The position numbers were made by a program, and so were the translations under genes. Below the pieces are notes generated by a model, which saw only the letters and a program-made list of their open reading frames with translations, was not told the origin of the DNA and ran no database searches. This document shows, piece by piece, positions 8,222 to 17,245 of a stretch of DNA of 64,000 bases (positions are counted from its first letter, which is position 1; every line of letters starts with the position of its first letter). Source of the DNA: Exiguobacterium undae DSM 14481 (GTDB lineage Bacteria; Bacillota; Bacilli; Exiguobacteriales; Exiguobacteriaceae); NCBI RefSeq assembly GCF_000620805.1, contig NZ_KK211187.1, positions 653,957 to 717,956 of the forward strand, written 5' to 3'.

Positions 8222-11017
8222 GTGTTGCGACGTTTATCACCAGTCTCCATCGTAGAAGCATTCCGAAAACGCTCCTACTACAAAACGTTCTCATGGATGA
8301 TTTCAATCATTGGGTTATTAGCGTTATTAATCGCGACGCAACAACTTATGAAAAATCTGGAAGAGGGGTATCAGTTTAAGCGCTCAAGTGAGATGATGAA
8401 CAATTTTGATCAATTAAATCAAGTCGAGCGGGATTTGACGAGTGGTTATTATCAGATGTTAAGTGACGGTAATGACTCAAACCGAGAACCTCAAACAAGC
8501 AAACCACTTGAGGATGAATTAACGGCGCTCAACCAGCAGATCAAGGCGACCGAGACGGCGGATGCCGCGAAAAAGAATCTTCTTGCTGAAATTAACCAGA
8601 TTCAAACGGACGGTCCTGAATCAGAACATCAATTTTTTTCCGCGGCTACCATGTACAAAAGCGAGATTTTGTTTAATCAGCTTTCGTTAAGCGGAGAAAC
8701 CGGAACTTATTATTCTTTATTTTCTAATCTGATTTTGATGGAAGAGGAATTTGGACGAGCCGGGCAGTTTCTTTTAAGTACGGATCAAGACAGCCGGTTG
8801 GATGCGATTGAACTGTTGCGGATGCGTCAAATCCGGCAAGATGTCAATTTACGGAACAACACGTTGATTCAATCGTTGTATGCAACGATGCAACCGGAAG
8901 ATACAGGACGCAGACGGGATATCTCGGTGATGAGCAATCAAATGTATGCCTATTTACGGATGCTCGACGCGACACTCAGTCAACCGGATAATCCGCAATA
9001 CGGGACAATCGATAAGATATCAGAACGGTATCAAGCGAGTATGTACCGCTCGTTTGATGAAGGAATTCAACGTGTCCAGTCCGAAATGACGGAGAAAGGG
9101 AATACCCTGATCCGCAATGCCTGGCTCATGTTCGGCGTGACGTGCCTCGTCATTTTGACGTTGCTCTTATTGACGTTATCGTTGTTACGTGCTTTTCGAA
9201 AAGATTTACATATCCTCCAAGAGGAGGCTGTCTTTTTTGCCGACGGTCCCCGTCAGTCGCATTATCAAGTGCCGGACCGCAATGATTTCCGACCCGTCGT
9301 GCAAGCCTTTCGGACGATGACGACGATCATCTCCGGGTTACTGGATTATAACGATAAAAAAACCGTCGAAATCAAACAGAAAAAAGCAGAAATCGAGTCT
9401 CTGTTTTCGCAAAATACGGATCCGATCATCGCGCTGTCCGCAGAGTTTGAGCTGTTGAGCGGAAATGACCGCTTTCAACAGTTGGCTCAAACGTCTGAAC
9501 TGCTGACGATCGAAGAATTGATTCATCCGGCAGATCTCAATCGTTTCCGTCGTGCGTTGAACCGGGCGGTTGAAGGCTACAGTCAGACGATTCGCTGCCA
9601 GATGATTTTTAAGCAGGACATTCGCAACATGTTCGTCAACATCATTCATGTTCCGACGAAAAGTGACGGCGGCACCGCCCTTTACTTGACGTGTCATGAC
9701 GAGACAGACCAGTTCAAACGGGAAGAACGGATCACGCAGTTGGCCCTGTACGATGTCTTGACCGGACTGTTGAACCGAAACGGTTTTGAACAAAAGATGG
9801 AAGAAGCACTCGCCGCACCACAACCGGGTGAACTCGTCACGATCGGTGTGCGCCAATTTAGACGAATCAATGATATCTATGGCCATAGTGCTGGTGATCT
9901 GATTTTAAAAGAAGTCTCGAATCGGTTGCGTCGTCACTTCATCGGAACGGGCGCCGCAGCCCGCATCGGGGGAGATGAGTTTGCCGTCTTGATCTTTCAG
10001 CAAGATATCGTTGACTACCGTGACCTCAAAACAATCATCGAACGTCCCTATCACATCGAGGGTGAAAAAATCGACGTCAGCATCAGCATGAGCATGGTCC
10101 GTTATCCGGATGATGCCGTCGCGGTCACGTCCTTGCTGTCATCGGTTGATATCGCGATGCAACATGCGAAGCGGGAACAAGCGGGTGAACCGGTGTGGTT
10201 CGAGTCGTGGATGAGCGAGGAGTACCGGGAATCGGTGGTGCTGGAGTCAGAGTTACGGGAAGCGATTGCCCGAAACGAGCTGCAGTTATTTTATCAGCCG
10301 CAAGTCAACTTACAGACGAAAGAAGTGGATGGTTGTGAAGCCTTGTTGCGGTGGTTCCATCCGGAGCGGGGGATGATCAGTCCAGCCGTCTTCATTCCGA
10401 TTGCCGAACGCTCGATGCTGATTGAAGAGATCGGCATGTGGGTCGTCCAAGAATCCGTCCAGCAAGTCAGACGATGGGAAGGAACACCGCTTGCATCCTT
10501 GCGTGTCTCGGCCAACTTGTCCGTCAAGGAACTCGTCTCCGGTCGGATTGTTGAATTTTTGACGGAAGTCAGAAATCGCTATCCCGGGATTGAACAACGA
10601 ATGGAGCTCGAAATCACAGAATCATTTGGTGTGTTTTCGGATACGCGCGTCTTTGATGCGTTACAGACATTACACGGCATCGGTTACCGGTTAGCGATCG
10701 ATGATTTCGGAACAGGCTATTCGTCGTTGTCCTATCTCAGCCGCTTGCCGATCCAACGTCTGAAGATTGACCGGTCCTTTATCAGTGGGCCGGATGCCTG
10801 TTCGAACGCCCCGTTAATTGAAACGATCATCCGGCTCGCCCATACATTAAAGTATGACGTCGTCGCAGAAGGGATCGAACAAGCGGAGCAAGGGGAGAAT
10901 TTACGGAAACTCGATTGTGAGTATGGGCAAGGATTCTATTATTCACGTCCGATTCCAGCAGATGAATTCGAAATTTGGTATAACCGGTATCAAGAGAAAC
11001 TCAAACAATCTGGTTGA
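8222..11017 (+). CDS. Membrane-bound cyclic-di-GMP phosphodiesterase (degenerate GGDEF plus EAL)
   Basis: About 931 residues: TM1 near the N-terminus (MISIIGLLALLIA), an extracellular helical sensor, TM2 around residue 305 (LMFGVTCLVILTLLLLTL), a PAS-like region, then GGDEF and EAL domains. The GGDEF motif itself is present, but the metal-binding Asp of the upstream DLDxFKxIND segment is replaced (VRQFRRINDIYGH), so synthesis is unlikely. The EAL domain keeps EALLRW, SANLS, ELEITES, DDFGTGYSS, KIDRSF and VAEGIE, so it should hydrolyse c-di-GMP. Start: GGGAGGAC at 8211-8218 favours GTG 8222 or TTG 8225; longer starts would put this site inside the gene. Confidence 0.9.
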   Translation: MLRRLSPVSIVEAFRKRSYYKTFSWMISIIGLLALLIATQQLMKNLEEGYQFKRSSEMMNNFDQLNQVERDLTSGYYQMLSDGNDSNREPQTSKPLEDELTALNQQIKATETADAAKKNLLAEINQIQTDGPESEHQFFSAATMYKSEILFNQLSLSGETGTYYSLFSNLILMEEEFGRAGQFLLSTDQDSRLDAIELLRMRQIRQDVNLRNNTLIQSLYATMQPEDTGRRRDISVMSNQMYAYLRMLDATLSQPDNPQYGTIDKISERYQASMYRSFDEGIQRVQSEMTEKGNTLIRNAWLMFGVTCLVILTLLLLTLSLLRAFRKDLHILQEEAVFFADGPRQSHYQVPDRNDFRPVVQAFRTMTTIISGLLDYNDKKTVEIKQKKAEIESLFSQNTDPIIALSAEFELLSGNDRFQQLAQTSELLTIEELIHPADLNRFRRALNRAVEGYSQTIRCQMIFKQDIRNMFVNIIHVPTKSDGGTALYLTCHDETDQFKREERITQLALYDVLTGLLNRNGFEQKMEEALAAPQPGELVTIGVRQFRRINDIYGHSAGDLILKEVSNRLRRHFIGTGAAARIGGDEFAVLIFQQDIVDYRDLKTIIERPYHIEGEKIDVSISMSMVRYPDDAVAVTSLLSSVDIAMQHAKREQAGEPVWFESWMSEEYRESVVLESELREAIARNELQLFYQPQVNLQTKEVDGCEALLRWFHPERGMISPAVFIPIAERSMLIEEIGMWVVQESVQQVRRWEGTPLASLRVSANLSVKELVSGRIVEFLTEVRNRYPGIEQRMELEITESFGVFSDTRVFDALQTLHGIGYRLAIDDFGTGYSSLSYLSRLPIQRLKIDRSFISGPDACSNAPLIETIIRLAHTLKYDVVAEGIEQAEQGENLRKLDCEYGQGFYYSRPIPADEFEIWYNRYQEKLKQSG

Positions 11018-11046
11018 TGCGTTCGTATTGTTTCGCCCGAAGATGA

Positions 11047-11092
11047 AAGATGACCGCTTCCGATCAACTGGAGGAAGCGGTCATCTTTTTTA
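11047..11092 (+). terminator. Terminator of the GGDEF-EAL gene
   Basis: AAAGATGACCGCTTCC pairs with GGAAGCGGTCATCTTT and runs into a T tract; it lies 29 bases after the stop codon. Confidence 0.85.
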
Positions 11093-11157
11093 GTTTCATT
11101 GAAAAGCTGACGCCCTTGTCCGTTCCTTTCTGTCTGACCTTTTCTTGATCTGGACAA

Positions 11158-11206
11158 AAAAACGAAACGATTGATTCCCTGACGAAGGGACCATCGTTTC
11201 ATTTTT
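11158..11206 (-). terminator. Terminator of the oligopeptidase gene
   Basis: The stem GAAACGAT ... TTCCCT / AAGGGA ... ATCGTTTC is followed by a T run on the minus strand. It lies downstream of the minus-strand peptidase gene. Confidence 0.75.
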
Positions 11207-11261
11207 GGTTTACTTTGAGCAGTCGTGTCTCTCATCCATTCAAAGCAACTCTGTGAATCGA

Positions 11262-12968
11262 TCAAACACGGTCAAGTGCGAGATCGTCTGTTTCCGCCAA
11301 GTACGCTTTAATCGGAGCAACTGCTTCGTTGACCGTACCAGGAGCGAACGGAGATTTTAATCCGGCACGTTCCACGAGCGTAAGGAAACTTTCCGATCCG
11401 CCCGCCTTACAAAGCTCAAGGTAGGACTTCCAAGCCGCTTCCCGGTCTTGTTCCATCCACGCATAGAACTGGAACGCACAGACTTGTGCGAGCGTGTAAT
11501 CGATGTAGTAGAACGGACTGCCGAAGACGTGTCCCTGTTGATGCCACCAGGCGCCGGAATCGAGATAATCATTTTCTTCGTAGTTGCGGTGTGGCAAATA
11601 TTTCTGTTCAATCGCACGCCATGCCGCACGACGCTCCGCCGGTGTCAGTTCCGGCTGGTTGTAGATGACATGTTGGAACTCATCGATCGCGACACCGTAC
11701 GGCAGGAAGGTAACGCCACCGGCAAGGTGACTGAATTTGTATTTGGCCGTCTGATCACCAAAGAATTCCTCCATCCACGGATATGCAAAGTATTCCATCG
11801 ACATCGAATGAATCTCACACGCTTCATACGTCGGGAACCCGTATTCCGGCACGGTGAAGTGACGGCTTTCATAGACTTGGAAAGCGTGTCCGACTTCGTG
11901 TGTCAAGACGTCGATATCGCCCGCTGTTCCGTTAAAGTTCGAGAAGATGAACGGGAGTTTTTCATCGGCGATATACGTACAGTATCCGCCGCCTGCTTTA
12001 CCCGGTTTCGCTGTCAGATCAAGCGCACCGCGATCAATCATGTACTCGAAGAACTCATTCGTTTCCGGAGACATGTCCCGGTACATTTTCTTGCCGCCTT
12101 CGATGATGAAAGCTTCTTCGCCTTGTGGTGTCGCGTTACCGGACTTAAAGGCAAATCCTTCATCGTAATAATAAAGGGAATCGACACCGATCCGGCGTTG
12201 CTGGCGTTCTTTTAATGATGTCGCAATCGGCACGATCGTCTCGAGAATTTGCTCCCGGTAGTTTTCGACCATCGATTGATCATAATCGACACGCAACATC
12301 CGGGCATACCCGAGTTCGACGAACGACGGGAAGCCGAGGGTCTTGGCGATATCGGTCCGAACCTGGACCAGTTTGTCGTAAATCGTATCAATCGCGTCCC
12401 CGTGTTCCTTCAAATAGCCGTAGCGTGCTTCAGAAGCCGTTTTTCGGACACTCCGGTCAGATGACTGGAGGTAAGGTCCGAACTGGGATAAGTTCAACGT
12501 CTTGCCGTCAAATTCGATTTGGGCCGCCGACATCAATTTCGTATATTCACTCGCCAGTCGGTTTTCTTCCTGCAGTTTTGGAATGATGGCATCCGAGAAC
12601 GTTTTTAAACTCGCTTCCGCCAGTAAAAACAATTGTTTGCCCCACGTCGATTCGAGTGAAGCGCGGAGTGGATGAGCCGTCAAGGCATGGTAATAACTTG
12701 AGACGTAGCCTTGGTAAACCGGACCGGCTTCGTCAAAGAAACCTTGCTCGGTTTCGTAAAAACCATCGCGTGTATCGATCGTATGCCGGATCTCAACGAG
12801 CTGGCTGGCTGTTTCAAATTGGTTTCTGAGGGTATTAATCTCAGTGATGGCATTGTTTGCTGCATCGACGTCTGTTGCTTCACGCAATCGATTAATCGCG
12901 GCATGCATAGAAGTTTCAAGGACGTTTAGGTCAGGTCGGACATATGTAAGTTCTGAAAATGTTAACAT
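11262..12968 (-). CDS. M3-family oligoendopeptidase (PepF-like zinc metallopeptidase)
   Basis: A 568-residue cytoplasmic peptidase without signal peptide. The zinc site HEVGH is at residues 357-361 (His357, Glu358, His361), and the third ligand is expected in the ACEIHSMSMEYF segment about 27 residues later. The length matches PepF/M3 oligopeptidases, which cut short peptides of about 6-20 residues. The start ATG is preceded by AAGGAGGCG. It stands alone between terminators, convergent with the phosphodiesterase gene. Confidence 0.93.
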   Translation of the reverse strand: MLTFSELTYVRPDLNVLETSMHAAINRLREATDVDAANNAITEINTLRNQFETASQLVEIRHTIDTRDGFYETEQGFFDEAGPVYQGYVSSYYHALTAHPLRASLESTWGKQLFLLAEASLKTFSDAIIPKLQEENRLASEYTKLMSAAQIEFDGKTLNLSQFGPYLQSSDRSVRKTASEARYGYLKEHGDAIDTIYDKLVQVRTDIAKTLGFPSFVELGYARMLRVDYDQSMVENYREQILETIVPIATSLKERQQRRIGVDSLYYYDEGFAFKSGNATPQGEEAFIIEGGKKMYRDMSPETNEFFEYMIDRGALDLTAKPGKAGGGYCTYIADEKLPFIFSNFNGTAGDIDVLTHEVGHAFQVYESRHFTVPEYGFPTYEACEIHSMSMEYFAYPWMEEFFGDQTAKYKFSHLAGGVTFLPYGVAIDEFQHVIYNQPELTPAERRAAWRAIEQKYLPHRNYEENDYLDSGAWWHQQGHVFGSPFYYIDYTLAQVCAFQFYAWMEQDREAAWKSYLELCKAGGSESFLTLVERAGLKSPFAPGTVNEAVAPIKAYLAETDDLALDRV

Positions 12969-13142
12969 GTAAGCGCCTCCTTGTGATTTCTAACTATTAT
13001 CACACAAAAATACTTGCAAAACCAGAGTTACAAACGTATGCTTTTTGTGAGAACGTGAGCGAGTTTGCAATTAACTGGCTCCTATAAAAAAATCGGATCT
13101 TCTAACAGAAGAAAACGATCGAGAAAGTAGAGGGATAGTATC

Positions 13143-13646
13143 ATGGGATTCTTTAAAAAATTGTTTGGTGGTAATGACGCAGGAAACACAAAAATCGCTT
13201 CTGCCCTTACAGGTAAAATCGTCAGCATCGAGAACGTACCCGATCAAGTCTTCTCACAAAAAATGATGGGAGACGGCATTGCAATCGAGCCGACTGAAGG
13301 AAAAGTTGTTTCACCGATCAACGCGACGGTCGAAACAATCTTCCCGACGAAACATGCCATCGGTCTCAAAGGCGAAGATGGTCTTGAGTTGTTGATCCAC
13401 GTTGGATTAGACACAGTCAACCTCAAAGGTGAAGGATTCACGGCACACGTTCAATCTGGCGATAAAGTCAAAGCAGGCGATGTCTTGGTAGAGTTCGACC
13501 TCGAATTCATCCGTGCAAACGCACCGTCAACGATCACACCAATCATCGTGACGAACCACGATCAATTTACACTTTCAGCTGTACCGACTGAAGGCACATC
13601 TGTTGTCGCAGGTGAAACAGAACTGTTCAAAGCGACACACAAATAA
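13143..13646 (+). CDS. crr: PTS glucose-type enzyme IIA component
   Basis: A 167-residue free-standing EIIA-Glc. The phosphorylated histidine is His86 (LLIHVGLDTV) and the supporting histidine is His71 (FPTKHAIGL). It passes phosphate from HPr to the IIB domain of sugar permeases in the cytoplasm. There are no EIIB/C genes next to it, so it probably serves permeases that lack their own IIA domain. Start ATG is preceded by AGAGGGATAGT. A strong terminator follows directly. Confidence 0.95.
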   Translation: MGFFKKLFGGNDAGNTKIASALTGKIVSIENVPDQVFSQKMMGDGIAIEPTEGKVVSPINATVETIFPTKHAIGLKGEDGLELLIHVGLDTVNLKGEGFTAHVQSGDKVKAGDVLVEFDLEFIRANAPSTITPIIVTNHDQFTLSAVPTEGTSVVAGETELFKATHK

Positions 13647-13661
13647 TTCGTTCACTCAACC

Positions 13662-13693
13662 GCTCCCTCGTCCTAGACGAGGGAGCTTTTTTT
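13662..13693 (+). terminator. Terminator of crr
   Basis: Perfect 11-base arms GCTCCCTCGTC (13662-13672) and GACGAGGGAGC (13676-13686) with a 3-base loop and a run of seven T. Confidence 0.9.
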
Positions 13694-13710
13694 GTCGTCT
13701 CCTCCTCGAG

Positions 13711-13726
13711 CTTACTGTTTTGTAAG
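13711..13726 (+). promoter_or_regulatory. Possible BceR-type operator upstream of the first BceAB pair
   Basis: The inverted repeat CTTACTGTTTTGTAAG lies 86 bases before the first transporter gene. It matches the TnACA-N4-TGTAA pattern known for Bce-type response regulators with one change (TTACT-N4-TGTAA). The promoter itself could not be fixed by eye. Confidence 0.4.
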
Positions 13727-13811
13727 ATGCTTGAAAGTCTAACCGATTCTTGCGGAGAGCGTTTGCCCGTTACACTAACAGCAAGATAAAGAATACGGGA
13801 GGAAACACATT

Positions 13812-14573
13812 ATGAAATCGATTTTACACGCAGAGCAGATTACGAAAGTCTACCAAACCAAAAACGCCCGGCATGAGGCGCTTCGTCCGACGACGTTAAC
13901 GATTCACCAATCGGAATTCGTCAGCATCATGGGACCGTCAGGAGCAGGAAAGTCGACGTTGCTGAACCTCTTATCGACGATTGATCAGCCGACGGACGGC
14001 ACGATTCATATCAACGGGGAAGACGTGACCGGGATGCGCGAAAAGCAGTTGGCCCGGTTTCGGCGTGAACAGCTCGGCTTCATTTTTCAGGATTTTAATC
14101 TGCTCGACACGATGACGATTGAAGAGAACATCGCCTTGCCGCTGGCTTTGCAACAGCTGCCGAAAGCAGACATCTTGGCCCGGGTCGAGCAGGTGGCAGG
14201 CGAACTCGGAATTCAGGAGTTATTAAAGAAGCGACCGGCTGAGCTGTCGGGTGGTCAAAAACAGCGGACAGCCGCGGCCCGGGCGATCATTCATCAACCG
14301 TCGTTGATTTTAGCGGATGAGCCGACCGGCGCCCTCGACTCGAAGTCGGCGACGGGATTGCTTGAAGCCATGGCTCGTCTCAATGAGCAGGGAGCGACGA
14401 TCTTGATGGTGACGCATGATCCGATGACGGCGTCATATGCAGAGCGCGTCGTGTTCGTCAAAGACGGCGAACTATTCCGGGAGATTCATCAATTTGGAAC
14501 ACGGAAAGAATTTTTTGAGCAAATCATGGAAGTGCAACGTGAACTCGGAGGTGTCGCGCGTGAACTTGTTTAA
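13812..14573 (+). CDS. BceA-type ABC transporter ATPase (first pair)
   Basis: A 253-residue ATP-binding subunit. Walker A GPSGAGKST (near residue 40), Q-loop FIFQDFN, signature LSGGQKQR and Walker B LILADEPTGALD are intact. The MacB/BceA style and the partner FtsX-like permease place it in the peptide-antibiotic resistance and sensing transporters. Start ATG follows GGGAGGAAAC. The last 14 bases overlap the permease start, which indicates translational coupling. Confidence 0.93.
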   Translation: MKSILHAEQITKVYQTKNARHEALRPTTLTIHQSEFVSIMGPSGAGKSTLLNLLSTIDQPTDGTIHINGEDVTGMREKQLARFRREQLGFIFQDFNLLDTMTIEENIALPLALQQLPKADILARVEQVAGELGIQELLKKRPAELSGGQKQRTAAARAIIHQPSLILADEPTGALDSKSATGLLEAMARLNEQGATILMVTHDPMTASYAERVVFVKDGELFREIHQFGTRKEFFEQIMEVQRELGGVARELV

Positions 14574-16476
14574 GTTGGCTTTTCGTAATTTAAAAAATAT
14601 TCGTCAAAACATGATGTACCTCGGCGCAGTCACCTTTGCCATTTTGATTTATTACACGTTTTTAGCGATCCGGTCGAACGAAGCGATGTTGCAGGCCAAT
14701 GAGTTATATGGAAAACTCGGCACCGTCTTTACCGGATCGAGTGTGATTTTAGCGTTGTTCGCAGCCATCTTTATCTGGTATTCAAGCGACTTCTTCTTGC
14801 GTCGCCGCAAACAAGAGATCGGACTGTATGCGTTGCTTGGTCTTGAGCGCCAACAGATCGCTAAACTGCTGTTTCTCGAAACGATGGGATACGGTCTCAT
14901 CGGTCTCTTGATTGGTGTGTTGCTCGGAACGATTGCTTCGAAGTATTTTGTCATGCTGCTTGCGTACGTGATGGGGATGTCGATTGAAGCCGACTTTTCA
15001 ATCAATGCCGGCGCGATCGGTCAGACGGTCGCTGTCTTCTTGACGATCTTTTTATTGATTGCCATCCGCTCGGCGCGGACGATTTACCGTTTTACGTTGA
15101 TTGAACTGTTCAAAGCCAAGCAACAGGTCGAGACAGTCCCGAAAGTGCATCCGATTCTTGCGGTGTTATCCGTGCTGTTGATTGGTGTCGGTTACTACTT
15201 GACCGGAAAACCGTTACTGGAACACTTCACGATTGTTGCTCCAATCTTAATGTTGTGTGTCATCATCGGGACGTTCGGAACGATGAGTTACTTCACGATT
15301 TTCTTGTTACGCCTGCTCAGTAACCGGGTGCGGCATTACCAAGGAACGAACTTGATTTTACACGGACAGCTGTTGTCGCGCGTCAAATCCAATGCCGTCA
15401 TGTTGTCGACGATCACCGTCATCACGGCCGTGACGTTGACGACGGTCGGAACCGCAACCTCGATCTACTATTACATCGACCGGACGGTGGAAGAACAGAT
15501 GCCGTACAGTTTGTCGATCTCGAGCAAACGCGACGAAGCGGAAGCGTTAATCCGTCAGTCGAATCAGAAGATCGAGTCGCGGACGATGGTCAACGTCAAG
15601 AATGTCGATCATACGCTCGAGGAGCTGCCGAACCCGCTGTCGTTTACGACGTCGTACCAGACATATGCGTTTGACGGAGAACCGGGACAGTTCAGTTACA
15701 TCAGCTATTCCGACTATGAAAAGTTGGCGAAGAGTAGCGGGAAAACCGTTTTACCGGAGCCGGGTACAGGCGAAGCGATTGTCCTTGAGACCTTCAAAGG
15801 AAATGATCTGATAAAAGAAACCGCTCAGTCACCGATTGGGGTTTCCGTCAAAGATACGCATTCGTCCTTTCGGATTACCGGTGCGACGAATTTACCACTC
15901 ACTCAACTGTATGCGAAAAAACGTCTGGCCTTTGCTGTTTCCGATGATGCCTTTGCGATGATGCCGGAAAAAGCAGCGATGCTGACGAACTATCAGTTTT
16001 CGGATGAACGGTCGGACGATGGACTGATCAACCAGCTGGAACAATTGTATGGCAAAAAAGCAGAGACCGACATGGCAGCCTATTATCCCGTCTATGCCAT
16101 GACGACGGCGACGACAGGATTGCTCGCCTTTGCCGCCGGCTTCCTCGGACTCGTCTTCTTGCTGGCGACAGGGTCGATCATCTACTTTAAGATGCTCGCT
16201 GAAGCGGAGGAATCGAAGCAACGTTTTGCAATCATTCAAAAGATCGGCGTGGATCAACAGGAGCAGACGGGAATCATCCGCCGGTTGGTCGGCTTCATGT
16301 TCTCGTTGCCGTATCTCCTTGGACTTGTCCACAGTCTGTTCGCGATGCAAGTCCTGCAAAAATTGTTGGACTATAATCTGATTTTGCCGATGTCGATCGC
16401 CATCGGTTGTTACACGCTGGTGTATCTGTTGTATTATCTCCTGACAGTGCGTGCATATCGCCGGATTGTCATGTAA
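14560..16476 (+). CDS. BceB-type ABC transporter permease (first pair)
   Basis: A 638-residue FtsX-like permease with about ten TM helices and a large extracellular domain of roughly 200 residues between the seventh and eighth (about residues 310-525), the hallmark of BceB proteins that bind lipid II-cycle antibiotics. Start is GTG 14560, with GGAGG at 14547-14551 eight bases upstream. The long open frame to 14437 is only shared coding space with the ATPase gene. It works with the ATPase before it and the histidine kinase after it. Confidence 0.9.
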   Translation: MNLFKLAFRNLKNIRQNMMYLGAVTFAILIYYTFLAIRSNEAMLQANELYGKLGTVFTGSSVILALFAAIFIWYSSDFFLRRRKQEIGLYALLGLERQQIAKLLFLETMGYGLIGLLIGVLLGTIASKYFVMLLAYVMGMSIEADFSINAGAIGQTVAVFLTIFLLIAIRSARTIYRFTLIELFKAKQQVETVPKVHPILAVLSVLLIGVGYYLTGKPLLEHFTIVAPILMLCVIIGTFGTMSYFTIFLLRLLSNRVRHYQGTNLILHGQLLSRVKSNAVMLSTITVITAVTLTTVGTATSIYYYIDRTVEEQMPYSLSISSKRDEAEALIRQSNQKIESRTMVNVKNVDHTLEELPNPLSFTTSYQTYAFDGEPGQFSYISYSDYEKLAKSSGKTVLPEPGTGEAIVLETFKGNDLIKETAQSPIGVSVKDTHSSFRITGATNLPLTQLYAKKRLAFAVSDDAFAMMPEKAAMLTNYQFSDERSDDGLINQLEQLYGKKAETDMAAYYPVYAMTTATTGLLAFAAGFLGLVFLLATGSIIYFKMLAEAEESKQRFAIIQKIGVDQQEQTGIIRRLVGFMFSLPYLLGLVHSLFAMQVLQKLLDYNLILPMSIAIGCYTLVYLLYYLLTVRAYRRIVM

Positions 16477-16478
16477 TT

Positions 16479-16523
16479 CAAATGGGCGGGAAACGAATAA
16501 TCGTTTCCAGTCCATTTTTTGTT
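16479..16523 (+). terminator. Probable terminator/attenuator between the first BceAB pair and BceRS
   Basis: An imperfect stem (AATGG.C.GGAAACGA against TCGTTTCC.AG.TCCATT) is followed by a T run, which would partly separate transcription of the transporter from the regulators. Confidence 0.6.
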
Positions 16524-16558
16524 CGGTATCATGGAGAAAGAAGGAGTTGAATCTGCAA

Positions 16559-17245
16559 ATGGAAACGATTTTATTAGTAGAGGACGATCAACAGATTGCG
16601 CTGTTGTTAAAAGAGTTGTTGGAACGGTATGACTTTAACGTCATTCATGAGGACGGGTTCGGGGATGTCGTTGCTCGATTCGAGGAAACCCAACCGGATG
16701 TCATCTTGCTCGACGTCAATTTACCGAAGTTTGACGGATTTTACTGGTGCCGCCAACTGCGGATGAAAACACGGGCGCCGATTTTGTTCATTTCGGCACG
16801 TGTCGGAGAAATGGATCAGGTGATGGCACTCGAATATGGAGCGGATGATTATATCGTCAAGCCGTTTCAAGGTGCCGTCGTCATCGCCAAGATCAAAAGT
16901 CAGATTCGGCGCGCCTACGGAACGTTATCCAATGAAAGTGACGAACGGACGGTCAACAAAGCGGGCATTACCTTGTACTTGGATCGCTACATCGTCGAAC
17001 ACGGGGACCGGTCGATTGAGCTGTCGAAAAAAGAAGGCTTGATTTTAGAGATGCTGCTGACAGCCAGTCCGCGAATCGTCAGCCGGGGGGATTTATTGGA
17101 ACGTATTTGGGATGATGAAGCATTCGTCGATGAAAACACGCTGAATGTCAACATCACACGTGTCCGAAAACGATTGACGGAGATTGGCGTCGACGGACTC
17201 GAAACGGTTCGCGGCGTCGGTTACAAACTGGTACTCGACCGATGA
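16559..17245 (+). CDS. OmpR-family response regulator (BceR-like)
   Basis: A 228-residue regulator. The receiver domain has the acidic pocket EDDQ and phosphorylation site Asp52 (LLDVNLP), with Lys in DDYIVKPFQ. The C-terminal winged helix ends VRGVGYKLVLDR. Start ATG 16559 has AAGGAG 12 bases upstream; an earlier in-frame start at 16451 lies within the permease gene and terminator. It overlaps the kinase gene by four bases (ATGA). It should activate the flanking transporter genes. Confidence 0.93.
   Translation: METILLVEDDQQIALLLKELLERYDFNVIHEDGFGDVVARFEETQPDVILLDVNLPKFDGFYWCRQLRMKTRAPILFISARVGEMDQVMALEYGADDYIVKPFQGAVVIAKIKSQIRRAYGTLSNESDERTVNKAGITLYLDRYIVEHGDRSIELSKKEGLILEMLLTASPRIVSRGDLLERIWDDEAFVDENTLNVNITRVRKRLTEIGVDGLETVRGVGYKLVLDR

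Noticed and set aside
11448-12215. Long open frame (255 residues) antisense to the oligopeptidase gene
   Set aside because: It mirrors codons of a clear zinc peptidase, has no ribosome site and no recognisable protein pattern.
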